From positions 124,001-188,000 of the forward strand of contig JADJIS010000001.1 of NCBI GenBank assembly GCA_016706865.1: a DNA stretch of 64,000 bases, given 5' to 3'. A program made the position numbers and the translations under genes. Shown one piece after another: positions 35,799-45,068 of this stretch (position 1 is its first letter; each line of letters begins with the position of its first letter). The notes beneath the pieces are model-generated. The model saw only the letters and a program-made list of their open reading frames with translations, ran no database searches and was not told the origin of the DNA. This stretch comes from Bacteroidota bacterium. GTDB taxonomy: Bacteria; Bacteroidota; Bacteroidia; Chitinophagales; BACL12.

Positions 35799-37094
35799 AT
35801 GCACATACTACTCATACATCAATACTTTCAGGAAAACGATGATCCCGGAGGATTACGCTGGAATGAGATGACCAGAATGTGGGCGAAGGAGGGACATAAA
35901 ATTACTGTAGTAGCAGGAATGACACATTATACAAAAGGAATTCGCAATCCAAAATATGGTAAAAAGTATGTTTTTGAAGATGCATTTGCTGACAACATAA
36001 AGGTGATCAGAACACATGTTTCTGATTCCTACAACAATAATTTCAGGGGTCGACTTAGAGCCTACTTTTCATTTGTTTTATCCGGAATTTTCGGAGGGTT
36101 ATTTAAAGCCCGCGAGAAATATGACCTCATTCTGGTTAGTTCACCGCCTTTATCTGTTGGATTTATTGCAATAGTATTATCATTTTTTAAAAGAATTCCC
36201 ATAATTTTCGAGGTTCGTGATTTATGGCCTGAATCAGCCATAGAGACAGGGATCATAAAAAATAAATTTATGATATGGCTTTCCTATAAACTGGAGAGAT
36301 ATATTTATAAGAAAGCGAAGTTAATTAATGTTGTAACTCCCGCAATGAAAGATGTGCTTATAAAACAAAAAAACATTTCCCCTGAAAAAATTATTTGTAT
36401 TCCAAATGCTGCTGATTTCGATATTGCAGATTCATTACATAAAAATTTTGACAGAACGGAATTTAGAAAAAAAATGGGTATAGTTGATAAATTGGCACTC
36501 TGTTATGTTGGTGCGCATGGATTTGCCAATCACCTGATACAGTTAATCGAAGCTGCCGAATTACTTAAAACAGAACCCGTTGTCTTTATTTTAATTGGGG
36601 ATGGGATGCAGAAAAAAATGCTGATAGAAGAATCAAACAAAAGAAATCTGAACAATATACTTTTTATTGATTCAGTAACGAAGGAAGATGCTTTAAGGTA
36701 TATTTTATCGTCGGATATTGGAATATCTGTTTTGAAAAAAATAGACATATTTAAAACAGTATATTCTAATAAAACTTTTGATTATATGGCTTGTAAAAAA
36801 CCAATATTAATGGCAATTGATGGCATTTCGAAAGAATTGGTCGAAGTATCAGACGCCGGAACATTTGTTGTACCAGAAGACCCGACTGACTTTGCAAATA
36901 AGGTGAAATATTATTTGCAAAACAAATCTTTAATTAGTGAACAGGGTGAAAGAGGCTATTCCTATGCTAAGATTCACTTTGACCGAAAAACTTTGGCATT
37001 GGGTTATTTAAAATTGATAGAACAATTATTGCATAAAGAAGGCTCAAAAAAAGATTTTAAACCAAAAAATCCGGCAGCAAAAAATGTACAATAA
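35799..37094 (+). CDS. WbuB-like family 4 glycosyltransferase
   Basis: A 431-residue glycosyltransferase. The N-terminus MHILLIHQYFQENDDPGGLR and the segment IIFEVRDLWPESAIETG match the WbuB/WcaL group that adds N-acetyl-fucosamine-like or related residues to undecaprenyl-linked sugars. The GT4 C-terminal domain has FDYMACKKPILMAIDG. It begins 1 nt after the heparinase-like stop and overlaps the sugar-phosphate transferase gene by 11 bp, so it may add the second sugar of the repeat unit. Confidence 0.85.
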   Translation: MHILLIHQYFQENDDPGGLRWNEMTRMWAKEGHKITVVAGMTHYTKGIRNPKYGKKYVFEDAFADNIKVIRTHVSDSYNNNFRGRLRAYFSFVLSGIFGGLFKAREKYDLILVSSPPLSVGFIAIVLSFFKRIPIIFEVRDLWPESAIETGIIKNKFMIWLSYKLERYIYKKAKLINVVTPAMKDVLIKQKNISPEKIICIPNAADFDIADSLHKNFDRTEFRKKMGIVDKLALCYVGAHGFANHLIQLIEAAELLKTEPVVFILIGDGMQKKMLIEESNKRNLNNILFIDSVTKEDALRYILSSDIGISVLKKIDIFKTVYSNKTFDYMACKKPILMAIDGISKELVEVSDAGTFVVPEDPTDFANKVKYYLQNKSLISEQGERGYSYAKIHFDRKTLALGYLKLIEQLLHKEGSKKDFKPKNPAAKNVQ

Positions 37095-37713
37095 ATTTCT
37101 TAAACGCTGGTTGGATATCTGGTTTTCATTGTTACTTATCATTCTCTTTTTCCCCCTGTTTATTCTGGTTTCCATAATATGTATTGTTTCATTTAAAGGT
37201 CGAATATTATTCAAACAACAAAGAGTGGGAAAGGACGAGAAGATCTTTACAATATATAAATTCATAACAATGAAACCGCTAACAAATTTCAACTCAAAAG
37301 ATAGTGATAGATTAACTCCGGCAGGACGTTTTCTTAGACGCAGCTCGCTGGATGAATTGCCTCAATTGTTTAACATTCTAAAGGGCGACATGAGCCTTAT
37401 CGGGCCACGACCCTTACTAATTAAATATCTTCCATATTATTATGACCATGAAAAAATAAGACATCATATCCGACCCGGACTTACGGGATTAGCGCAGGTA
37501 AACGGACGCAATAATGCTTCATGGGACGAAAGATTAAGTTATGACTGTAAATATGTGAAAAATTTATCATTTACAATGGATGTTTCTATTTTTTTCAAAA
37601 CAATAATACAAATTTTTAAGGCCGAAAATATCCAGGCAGATCCGCGGGATCAAAGAGCAGATTTGGATGAAGAAAGAAAACAGTCGGGTTTTATAACTAC
37701 ACCAGATAAATAA
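37084..37713 (+). CDS. Undecaprenyl-phosphate sugar transferase (PglC-like)
   Basis: A 209-residue initiating phosphoglycosyltransferase. It has one N-terminal membrane re-entrant segment (KRWLDIWFSLLLIILFFPLF) and the catalytic RRSSLDELPQLFNILKGDMS and IGPRPLL motifs of the small PglC type, without the large N-terminal membrane domain of WcaJ. With the three genes that follow (PglD-, PglE- and PglF-like) it likely transfers di-N-acetyl-bacillosamine phosphate to undecaprenyl phosphate. Confidence 0.9.
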   Translation: MYNKFLKRWLDIWFSLLLIILFFPLFILVSIICIVSFKGRILFKQQRVGKDEKIFTIYKFITMKPLTNFNSKDSDRLTPAGRFLRRSSLDELPQLFNILKGDMSLIGPRPLLIKYLPYYYDHEKIRHHIRPGLTGLAQVNGRNNASWDERLSYDCKYVKNLSFTMDVSIFFKTIIQIFKAENIQADPRDQRADLDEERKQSGFITTPDK

Positions 37714-37832
37714 ATTGACTTTTAAACACATCGTAAATCATCAATATCATATTAAATAAACTTTCACTTTCTTATATTTACATTTCAAAAATCGGCACTT
37801 TAACTCAAGTATGAAATGAATAAAAGGGATTT

Positions 37833-38504
37833 ATGAAAAAAACACAATCTGTAATTATTATTGGTGCATCAGAACATGCCAAAGTAATAGTGGATATATT
37901 TGAGAAAGAAGGACACACCAATATAGTAGGCTTTGTAGATTCCAATAAACAAATTGGATCTGAACATGCCGGTTACCCAATTCTAGGTAATGAAGAAATT
38001 ATTTCAGAACTCCTGAATAAATATCCGGGTTGCAAGCTATTTATAGCAATAGGTGACAACTGGACACGGAAACAGGTCAAAGATAAAATTGACACTTTGG
38101 TTCCCAAGACAGAATATATATCTGCCATTCATCCCTCTGCAATCATTGGAAAAAATGTTGTGATCGGAAACGGTGTAGCAATAATGGCTGGAGCAATTAT
38201 AAATCCCTATTCACAAATTGACAGTTTTAGCATAATTAACACCAGGTCAAGTGTAGATCATGATTGTATTATAGGGAAGTTTTCAAGCCTGGCACCCGGT
38301 GTAACATTAGGAGGAAATGTGAAGATCGGAGAATACACCGCGATATCAATTGGAGCAATTATAACACATGGAACTAACATTGGCGATCAGGTTATAATAG
38401 GCGCAGGTGCTTTATTATTAAATGATTGTGAAGACAATGCCGTAATGTATGGAACTCCTGCAAAAAAAATTAAAATGCGTGAGGCTGGAGAAAAATATCT
38501 TTAA
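37833..38504 (+). CDS. PglD/NeuD-type sugar O/N-acetyltransferase
   Basis: A 223-residue acetyltransferase: an N-terminal Rossmann-like sugar-binding domain (SVIIIGASEHAKVIVDIF) and a C-terminal left-handed beta-helix. The catalytic histidine motif is SSVDHDCIIG, and the end VMYGTPAKKIK is typical. In the bacillosamine route it would acetylate the 4-amino group made by the neighbouring aminotransferase; NeuD-like action on a nonulosonate is an alternative. Confidence 0.88.
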   Translation: MKKTQSVIIIGASEHAKVIVDIFEKEGHTNIVGFVDSNKQIGSEHAGYPILGNEEIISELLNKYPGCKLFIAIGDNWTRKQVKDKIDTLVPKTEYISAIHPSAIIGKNVVIGNGVAIMAGAIINPYSQIDSFSIINTRSSVDHDCIIGKFSSLAPGVTLGGNVKIGEYTAISIGAIITHGTNIGDQVIIGAGALLLNDCEDNAVMYGTPAKKIKMREAGEKYL

Positions 38505-38555
38505 TAATTTCTTGAGCTGTTATTAAAAATCCAAATACAAGAATGCAACTAACAT

Positions 38556-39689
38556 ATGCGAAAAAATAGAATTTATTTATCCCCTCCTCATATGTCGGAG
38601 TATGAAATTAAATATGTTCAGGATGCTTTTGCGAGTAATTGGATAGCACCGCTTGGTCCTTATGTAGATCGATTTGAAAAAGAAATTATAGGATATTTAG
38701 GAAGTGGAAATTGTGCAGCCTTAAATTCGGGAACATCTGCCATTCATTTGGCATTAATATTAAGCGGAGTGGAAGCCGGAGATTATGTAATTTGTCCGAC
38801 CTTCACTTTTTCTGCCACCGCAAATCCCATTTTATATCAAAAAGCTATACCCGTTTTTGTGGATAGTGAAATGGAAACATGGAATATGGATCCTGTACTT
38901 TTGCGCAAGGCTATAGAATTTTGTATAAACAAAAATAAAAAACCAAAAGCGATCATAATAGTTCATTTATATGGTATGCCTTGTAAATTGAAGGAGCTTT
39001 TAGAAATTGCCGAAGAATATGAAATTCCTGTAATTGAGGATGCAGCGGAATCTTTAGGATCAAAATATAATAGTAAACATACCGGCACATTTGGCAAATT
39101 CGGCGTTTTGTCCTTTAACGGAAATAAGATAATTACCACTTCGGGAGGTGGTGCACTGTTTTCAGAGGATAGGACTGCAATTGAGAAAGCACGTTTTCTA
39201 GCAACGCAATCGCGAGATAAAGCATTGCACTATCAGCATTCTGAAATTGGATACAATTATAGGTTGAGTAATATATGTGCTGCTATTGGGTGTGGACAGA
39301 TGGAAGTACTTTCAACACGTATTCAGCAACGAAGAAAAAATTTTGAACTCTATAGTAAATTACTTTCAGAAATTCCCGGAATAAAATTTTTACAGGAATC
39401 AAAAAATAATTTCAGCAACAGATGGCTTACCACAATTACAGTAGATCAGGCAATTACAGGCACAAATTGTATGGAAATTATTTCAACACTCGAAAAAGAA
39501 AATATTGAGTGTAGGCCACTTTGGAAACCTCTGCATCTTCAACCCATTTTCTCCTCCTTTCCTTCCTTTAATAATGGCATTTCTGAGGCGCTTTTCAACT
39601 CTGGTTTATGCTTGCCATCAGGCTCTTCGCTTCACCCTAACGACTTGTCGGAAATATGCGAGACGATAAAGGATTGCATTAGGACATAG
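38556..39689 (+). CDS. DegT/DnrJ/EryC1/StrS aminotransferase (PglE-like)
   Basis: A 377-residue PLP-dependent sugar aminotransferase. The PLP-lysine segment is SFNGNKIITTSGGG; SGTSAIHLALIL binds the cofactor phosphate and EDAAESLGSKY contains the pyridine-nitrogen aspartate. It should convert UDP-4-keto-6-deoxy-GlcNAc to the 4-amino sugar for the PglD-like enzyme before it and uses the product of the PglF-like enzyme after it. Confidence 0.92.
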   Translation: MRKNRIYLSPPHMSEYEIKYVQDAFASNWIAPLGPYVDRFEKEIIGYLGSGNCAALNSGTSAIHLALILSGVEAGDYVICPTFTFSATANPILYQKAIPVFVDSEMETWNMDPVLLRKAIEFCINKNKKPKAIIIVHLYGMPCKLKELLEIAEEYEIPVIEDAAESLGSKYNSKHTGTFGKFGVLSFNGNKIITTSGGGALFSEDRTAIEKARFLATQSRDKALHYQHSEIGYNYRLSNICAAIGCGQMEVLSTRIQQRRKNFELYSKLLSEIPGIKFLQESKNNFSNRWLTTITVDQAITGTNCMEIISTLEKENIECRPLWKPLHLQPIFSSFPSFNNGISEALFNSGLCLPSGSSLHPNDLSEICETIKDCIRT

Positions 39690-39741
39690 TTCCTTATCAG
39701 GAAATCTCCTTCAAATCCTTTTTTAAACTGTAGTTTTCACG

Positions 39742-39749
39742 TACCTTTG
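39742..39749 (+). promoter_or_regulatory. -7 box TACCTTTG before the PglF-like gene
   Basis: TACCTTTG matches TAnnTTTG and lies 10 nt before the ATG at 39760, so the dehydratase and export genes may have an internal promoter. No good -33 box is seen. Confidence 0.4.
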
Positions 39750-39759
39750 TTAATACCCC

Positions 39760-41754
39760 ATGTTTTTCGAATTTAAAGAATGCTTCCGGCTTGATCCGGG
39801 GAGTATTATGGCTGACAACTTAAAAAATTATATTAATAGGAAATTCGGCACCCACATTTTATCTAAATGGATCGTGCTTGGTTTTGATATTGTTATTACC
39901 ATTTTTACATATGGTTTAGCCTATATTTTACGATTCAATTTTAATATTGAAATAATTTCATTTTCCGATTTTGTAAATAACACACTTGCAACAACCGCAA
40001 TTTTTGCATTGTGTTTTCTCATTTTTAAATCCTATGATGGAATTATCCGTCACAGCGGGATTGCCGATGCTAAACGCCTTATTAAAGCCGGTATTACTGC
40101 CACCATAATTTGTATCTCCATTTCACTTATTAACCGAAACCTTGAAGGGGCGTTTCTAATCCTCCCTGCCTCAATAGCAATTATTCACGTTGTTTTAAAT
40201 ATATCGTTATTGGCCTTCAGTAGATATGTTATAAAAGTATTATTTTACCAATCGACAAAACACAATGTATCCCCAACTTCAGTAATAATTTATGGAGCCG
40301 GACGACGTGGTGTAAGTGTTTTAAATGCATTGCGCAACGACAATAGTAAAAATTATCAAATTATTGGTTTTCTGGATGATAACAATTCCAAGGTTAATAA
40401 AACAATAGAGGGTGTAAAAATTTATCCGCCAAAAAAAATAAATGAACTTATTAAAAAACATTCCGTTAAGGAATTGATAATAGGAATTCATGACCTCGAA
40501 AATGCTAAAAAAAATGAGATCGTTGATACTTGTTTGTTATATCAAATTCATGTGAAATACGTTCCGCCTGTAGATGATTGGATAAAAGGAACACTGAGGC
40601 TAGATCAACTGCGTGCAATAAAAATAGAAGACCTGCTCGGACGTGAGCAGATTCAGATAGAAAATGAAAATATTAAACTTCAAATCTCTCAAAAAAATAT
40701 TTTAATTACAGGAGCAGCAGGATCAATTGGAAGTGAAATTGTAAAACAACTTATTTCCTATGCGCCAAAAAAACTTATTTTAATAGATCAGGCCGAAAGT
40801 CCATTATTCGATCTGCAAATGGAATTGTATTTCCGGCTTCGTCAACTGCCGGGAATTGAAGTTGAATATATTGTTTGTGATATTACAAATAACAGAAGAA
40901 TAACTCAGCTCTTTCATCAACATAAACCTAATATAGTATTTCATGCTGCTGCCTATAAACATGTACCGTTAATGGAACTAAATCCTTTAGAGGCAGTGCA
41001 TGTAAATGTATTTGGATCAAAATATCTCATCGATCTTGCAGTGCAATATCAAATAGAGAAATTCATCATGATATCTACTGATAAAGCAGTTAATCCTACT
41101 AATGTTATGGGGGCAAGTAAAAGAGCAGCTGAAATTTATGTGCAGGAAAAATCGAAGGATCTAAAATGTAAAACAGTATTTATCACAACACGATTTGGGA
41201 ATGTTCTGGGATCCAATGGATCGGTAATAAATTATTTTAGAAAACAAATTGAAGCTGGCGGACCACTTACAATAACCCATCCGGAGGTTACCCGATATTT
41301 TATGACAATCTCTGAAGCATGTAAATTAGTTTTGGAAGCTGCAACTATGGGTAAAACGAGCGAAATATATTTGTTTGATATGGGTTCACCCATTAAAATA
41401 ATAGACCTGGCAACTAAAATGATCCAATTAAGCGGTTTGCAACCTGAAAAAGACATCCATTTTGTATTTACCGGTTTACGTCCGGGGGAAAAATTACATG
41501 AGGAATTACTTAATAACAACGAGAATACCCTTGCCACACATCACCACAAAATAAAGATCGCATTAACCGGACATACGGATTCCAATCATGTTGATTGCTG
41601 TATGGAACAACTTTGGACGGCATTGCAAAAGAATAACATGGAAAATGCTGTTTCTATTATAAAGGATCTGATTCCGGAGTATATAAGCCAAAATTCGACA
41701 TTTGAAGTGCTCGATAAACATAATGCAAGCTCAGGAATTCAAGTAACCCAATGA
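39760..41754 (+). CDS. UDP-GlcNAc 4,6-dehydratase, membrane type (PglF/CapD/WbpM)
   Basis: A 664-residue protein with four N-terminal transmembrane helices, a CoA-binding-like Rossmann domain (SVIIYGAGRRGVSVLNAL) and the dehydratase domain from about residue 316 (ITGAAGSIGSEI). The catalytic stretch is STDKAVNPTNVMGASKR, with Met replacing the SDR tyrosine, as in PglF and FlaA1 relatives. It makes the 4-keto-6-deoxy intermediate of bacillosamine. Translation may start at ATG 39760 or at ATG 39808, which begins MADNLKNYINRK. Confidence 0.92.
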   Translation: MFFEFKECFRLDPGSIMADNLKNYINRKFGTHILSKWIVLGFDIVITIFTYGLAYILRFNFNIEIISFSDFVNNTLATTAIFALCFLIFKSYDGIIRHSGIADAKRLIKAGITATIICISISLINRNLEGAFLILPASIAIIHVVLNISLLAFSRYVIKVLFYQSTKHNVSPTSVIIYGAGRRGVSVLNALRNDNSKNYQIIGFLDDNNSKVNKTIEGVKIYPPKKINELIKKHSVKELIIGIHDLENAKKNEIVDTCLLYQIHVKYVPPVDDWIKGTLRLDQLRAIKIEDLLGREQIQIENENIKLQISQKNILITGAAGSIGSEIVKQLISYAPKKLILIDQAESPLFDLQMELYFRLRQLPGIEVEYIVCDITNNRRITQLFHQHKPNIVFHAAAYKHVPLMELNPLEAVHVNVFGSKYLIDLAVQYQIEKFIMISTDKAVNPTNVMGASKRAAEIYVQEKSKDLKCKTVFITTRFGNVLGSNGSVINYFRKQIEAGGPLTITHPEVTRYFMTISEACKLVLEAATMGKTSEIYLFDMGSPIKIIDLATKMIQLSGLQPEKDIHFVFTGLRPGEKLHEELLNNNENTLATHHHKIKIALTGHTDSNHVDCCMEQLWTALQKNNMENAVSIIKDLIPEYISQNSTFEVLDKHNASSGIQVTQ

Positions 41755-41828
41755 AATTTTACGTTCTAACACCCGAAATAGACCACAAAAGATTATATTT
41801 GTTGACCTAAATCGTTACTTAAGTTAAA

Positions 41829-42641
41829 ATGAATAGTTCCGCCACTGAAAATTCTAAGCCCCATAGTGCATGGTTTAGGAAAATAAAAAATCTGATCATA
41901 CTATTCTGGTGTTTTAGTTTAATAAATGCATGTGGAATTATGCATCCAAACAGAATATTGGATACCGATAAAAAATTTCAATCTCAAACTTTTTTAGATA
42001 CCATTCCACAAGATTTTAAATTAAAGCACGGTGATGTTATCGAACTTTATGTTTATCCCAAAAAAGGGTATATACTTATTGAATCACAGATCACAACAAA
42101 TTTAAATACACTAAATCCGCAGGTAATCCGCAACTCAATGCCGTATACTATTGATCAAAACGGCTTAACTAATCTTCCTATAATTGGACAGGTGGAACTT
42201 TCTGATTTGACTGAGCAAGAAGCAGAAATTAAATTAACTAAACTTTATAGTGAATTTTATATAGATCCATTTGTTAATGTTTTGATCACAAATAAATTTA
42301 TAACAGTCTACCGAGGGGGATCAGATGCCAAACAATTAAATATCACACGTCCTGATATTACCATTTTAGATGCCATTGCACAAGCTGGCGGCATTCCTGA
42401 AAATGCCAGATCATCCAGAATTAAAATATTGCGTATGGTAAATGGTGTAACCTTAACGGAAGAAATTGATCTATCAGGAATAGATGATATAAAAAAAGCG
42501 GAATCTTATATAAAACCAAACGATATAATTTATATTGAACCAGGTATTAATGCACACTTTTTCAGAGAAGTATCTCCTATCATAACAACCGTTTCCAGTA
42601 TCGTTGTTATATATGCGTTTTTTGCAAATCTGAATAAATAA
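41829..42641 (+). CDS. Wza-like polysaccharide export lipoprotein
   Basis: A 270-residue outer-membrane export protein. The lipobox is SLINACGIMH (Cys about 36). A poly-export domain (LKHGDVIELYVYPKKG) and a SLBB-like domain (GGIPENARSSRIKILR) follow, with a closing hydrophobic helix. It provides the outer-membrane exit for the capsule or O-antigen-like chain and is followed 9 nt later by the Wzc-type kinase gene. Confidence 0.92.
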   Translation: MNSSATENSKPHSAWFRKIKNLIILFWCFSLINACGIMHPNRILDTDKKFQSQTFLDTIPQDFKLKHGDVIELYVYPKKGYILIESQITTNLNTLNPQVIRNSMPYTIDQNGLTNLPIIGQVELSDLTEQEAEIKLTKLYSEFYIDPFVNVLITNKFITVYRGGSDAKQLNITRPDITILDAIAQAGGIPENARSSRIKILRMVNGVTLTEEIDLSGIDDIKKAESYIKPNDIIYIEPGINAHFFREVSPIITTVSSIVVIYAFFANLNK

Positions 42642-42650
42642 AGAAATTTA

Positions 42651-45068
42651 ATGGCAAACACCGAATTCCCAAAATCAATTTCGAATACTCCAGTTGAAGA
42701 TCATTCCTTCGATTGGAAGTTATTTTTAACTGTTGCATGGATCACCAGATGGTGGATAGTGGTATATTTTCTTACAGTCTTATTGTTTGCTTACTTATAT
42801 ATCAGATATGCAACACCTGTTTATGAATCACAAGCTGATGTGCAATTTAAAGATCGGTCAAAGGATAACTCCATTGATCTTGGAATTTTAGTTTCATCTC
42901 CTAATGCCGATCGCCTCAATGAGGAAATGACAGTGCTTGAATCAAAAGGTTATAAACTTCAGGCCCTTAAAACTTTGCCAATCAATATTTCATATTTTCT
43001 AAGTGAAAGAGTAAAATCGGGCGAGATCTATAAAGCCTCACCTTTTAATGTGACGGCGGAAATAATTGACTCCGCCATAATTGGAACTAAAATAGATTTT
43101 CAAATTAAAAATGAAAAGAGTTATAGCATTACATACGATTACGATGGAGAATATCTGAAATTTGATTATGAGTTTGACAAAAATTACAATACTCCCGCAT
43201 TCAATATTAAATCGCATTTAAACAAAGCAGATAAGTCTGACTACTCTAAACACTTTTATTTTGTGATCAATGATATTAATGCAATGTCAGAACAAATTGA
43301 AAAACAGATTGACATAGAAGTGGATAATTTATATGGCGGGAAAATTATTATTAATTACCGGGATAAAAACAGCAACAAAACCAAGGATGTTGTAAATACC
43401 ATAGCGGAAGAAATAGTTAATTTAAGTTTAGACAGAAAAGCAAACGGCGCAAAACTGATCATTTCCTTTATACAAGATCAAATTGATTCACTGGAAAAGG
43501 AATTGTATGACCAGGAAACAATTTTAAAGGATTTTAAAAAAGAAAACCTGATCATAAGTCCTGAATTATCTGAATCAAACGTTGTAGATAAACTTAGTGC
43601 TATTGACCAATCGAAATTTGAAGTGATGTTGGAAGAAAAAAGTCTGCAGTGGCTGAAAGACTTCACAAATAACAAAAACAACGACATTGCTGCTCTTGCC
43701 AACTATTTTGGAGATTTTAAATTCAACGACTTTTCCCCTTATTTAAATTCATTATTAGCGCTGGAAAAGGAAAAAGAAGATCTCGGTTTGAGTGTACCGG
43801 CAAGTGATCCACGTTTAACCTCAATTAATAAACAAATAGCACAGGTTAAACAAAATTTTAGTGAAGCAATTTCTAATGCGGAAGAAAAACTGAATGTACG
43901 CAAACAATATCTTGCTGAAGAACAACGTAAATATGAAAACGAATTTTTACAATTACCGGAAATTCAATCTGAATATGCACGTTTAACACGATTGAACGAT
44001 CTGAAGGAAAAGTATTATTTATTATTATTGGAAAAACAATCAGAATATGAAATTACACTTGCCGGGATGAGCAGTGATTATATTATATTGGATGCCGGAA
44101 AAAAAGGCGGACTAGTGGCTCCCGTAAAACCTCAAATCTGGGGTATATGTTTATTACTGGGAATAGGATTAAGTTTTGCCCATGTTTATGTTAAATTTGT
44201 TTCTCATCACACTATTATTGGCGTGCCGGATGTGGAAAAGGCAACTAATGTTCCATTGCTCGGGGTATTACCTCAATTTCTTAAAACGAAATCTGAACTG
44301 GCACAGATCGTTGTAAATAAAAATCCTAAATCACATATTGCGGAAGCATTTAGAACTATCAGGAGTAATATTCAATACTTTCTTACAAACAATAAAACTG
44401 ATGGCCATTTAATATCCATTACCTCAACAGTTAGTGGCGAAGGAAAAACATTTATGGCACTAAATATAACTACAGTAATTGGTGCAATCGGAAAAAAAGT
44501 AATACTTGTAGATTTTGATCTTCGCAAACCAAAAATTCACCGGGCTCTTGGATTAAAAAATGATAAGGGTGCAAGTACAATTTTGATACGTCAATATAAA
44601 CCGGAGGAGTGCATTCAATTTTCTACAGAATGCGGATGCGATGTGTTAACTGCTGGTCCTGTTCCACCAAATCCTGCTGAATTATTAATTGGTAAGGAAA
44701 CGGATATATTACTGGAATATCTCAAAGCTAATTATGATTATGTAATTATTGATGGACCTCCTGTAGGAATTGTATCCGACTCTCTGCCGCTTATGTCGAA
44801 GGTGGATCTTTCTATTTATATATTAAGAGCAAATTATTCAAAAATAAATTTCATTGGTAATATCAACAGATTATATTACCATAACAAGTTGACAAATTTA
44901 TGTATTGTTGTTAACGATGCAAATGCCAGTGGAACAGAATATGGTTATGGATATGGATACGGTTATGGATATGGTGATTCCGCTTATCACGATTATTATA
45001 CTGATGAAGATTCTCATCCGTCATTATGGAAAAGATTTTTTAGATCAACCAGAAAAACAAAATTATAA
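42651..45068 (+). CDS. Wzc-type chain-length regulator and tyrosine kinase
   Basis: An 805-residue inner-membrane protein. The N-terminal Wzz domain is bounded by two transmembrane helices (about 35-50 and 495-515) around a coiled-coil periplasmic region. The cytoplasmic BY-kinase domain has Walker A STVSGEGKTFMA, Walker A' VDFDLRKPK and Walker B DYVIIDGPPVGI. The tail contains a YG dipeptide repeat and several Tyr (YHDYYTDE), the usual autophosphorylation cluster. It controls polymer length together with Wza. Its last 6 bp overlap the convergent uvrA end. Confidence 0.94.
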   Translation: MANTEFPKSISNTPVEDHSFDWKLFLTVAWITRWWIVVYFLTVLLFAYLYIRYATPVYESQADVQFKDRSKDNSIDLGILVSSPNADRLNEEMTVLESKGYKLQALKTLPINISYFLSERVKSGEIYKASPFNVTAEIIDSAIIGTKIDFQIKNEKSYSITYDYDGEYLKFDYEFDKNYNTPAFNIKSHLNKADKSDYSKHFYFVINDINAMSEQIEKQIDIEVDNLYGGKIIINYRDKNSNKTKDVVNTIAEEIVNLSLDRKANGAKLIISFIQDQIDSLEKELYDQETILKDFKKENLIISPELSESNVVDKLSAIDQSKFEVMLEEKSLQWLKDFTNNKNNDIAALANYFGDFKFNDFSPYLNSLLALEKEKEDLGLSVPASDPRLTSINKQIAQVKQNFSEAISNAEEKLNVRKQYLAEEQRKYENEFLQLPEIQSEYARLTRLNDLKEKYYLLLLEKQSEYEITLAGMSSDYIILDAGKKGGLVAPVKPQIWGICLLLGIGLSFAHVYVKFVSHHTIIGVPDVEKATNVPLLGVLPQFLKTKSELAQIVVNKNPKSHIAEAFRTIRSNIQYFLTNNKTDGHLISITSTVSGEGKTFMALNITTVIGAIGKKVILVDFDLRKPKIHRALGLKNDKGASTILIRQYKPEECIQFSTECGCDVLTAGPVPPNPAELLIGKETDILLEYLKANYDYVIIDGPPVGIVSDSLPLMSKVDLSIYILRANYSKINFIGNINRLYYHNKLTNLCIVVNDANASGTEYGYGYGYGYGYGDSAYHDYYTDEDSHPSLWKRFFRSTRKTKL
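44940..44977 (+). repeat. Tandem TATGGA/TACGGT 6-bp repeat coding YG dipeptides
   Basis: About six degenerate hexanucleotide units encode alternating Tyr-Gly in the Wzc tail. Such a repeat could gain or lose units, changing the number of phosphorylatable tyrosines. Confidence 0.7.
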
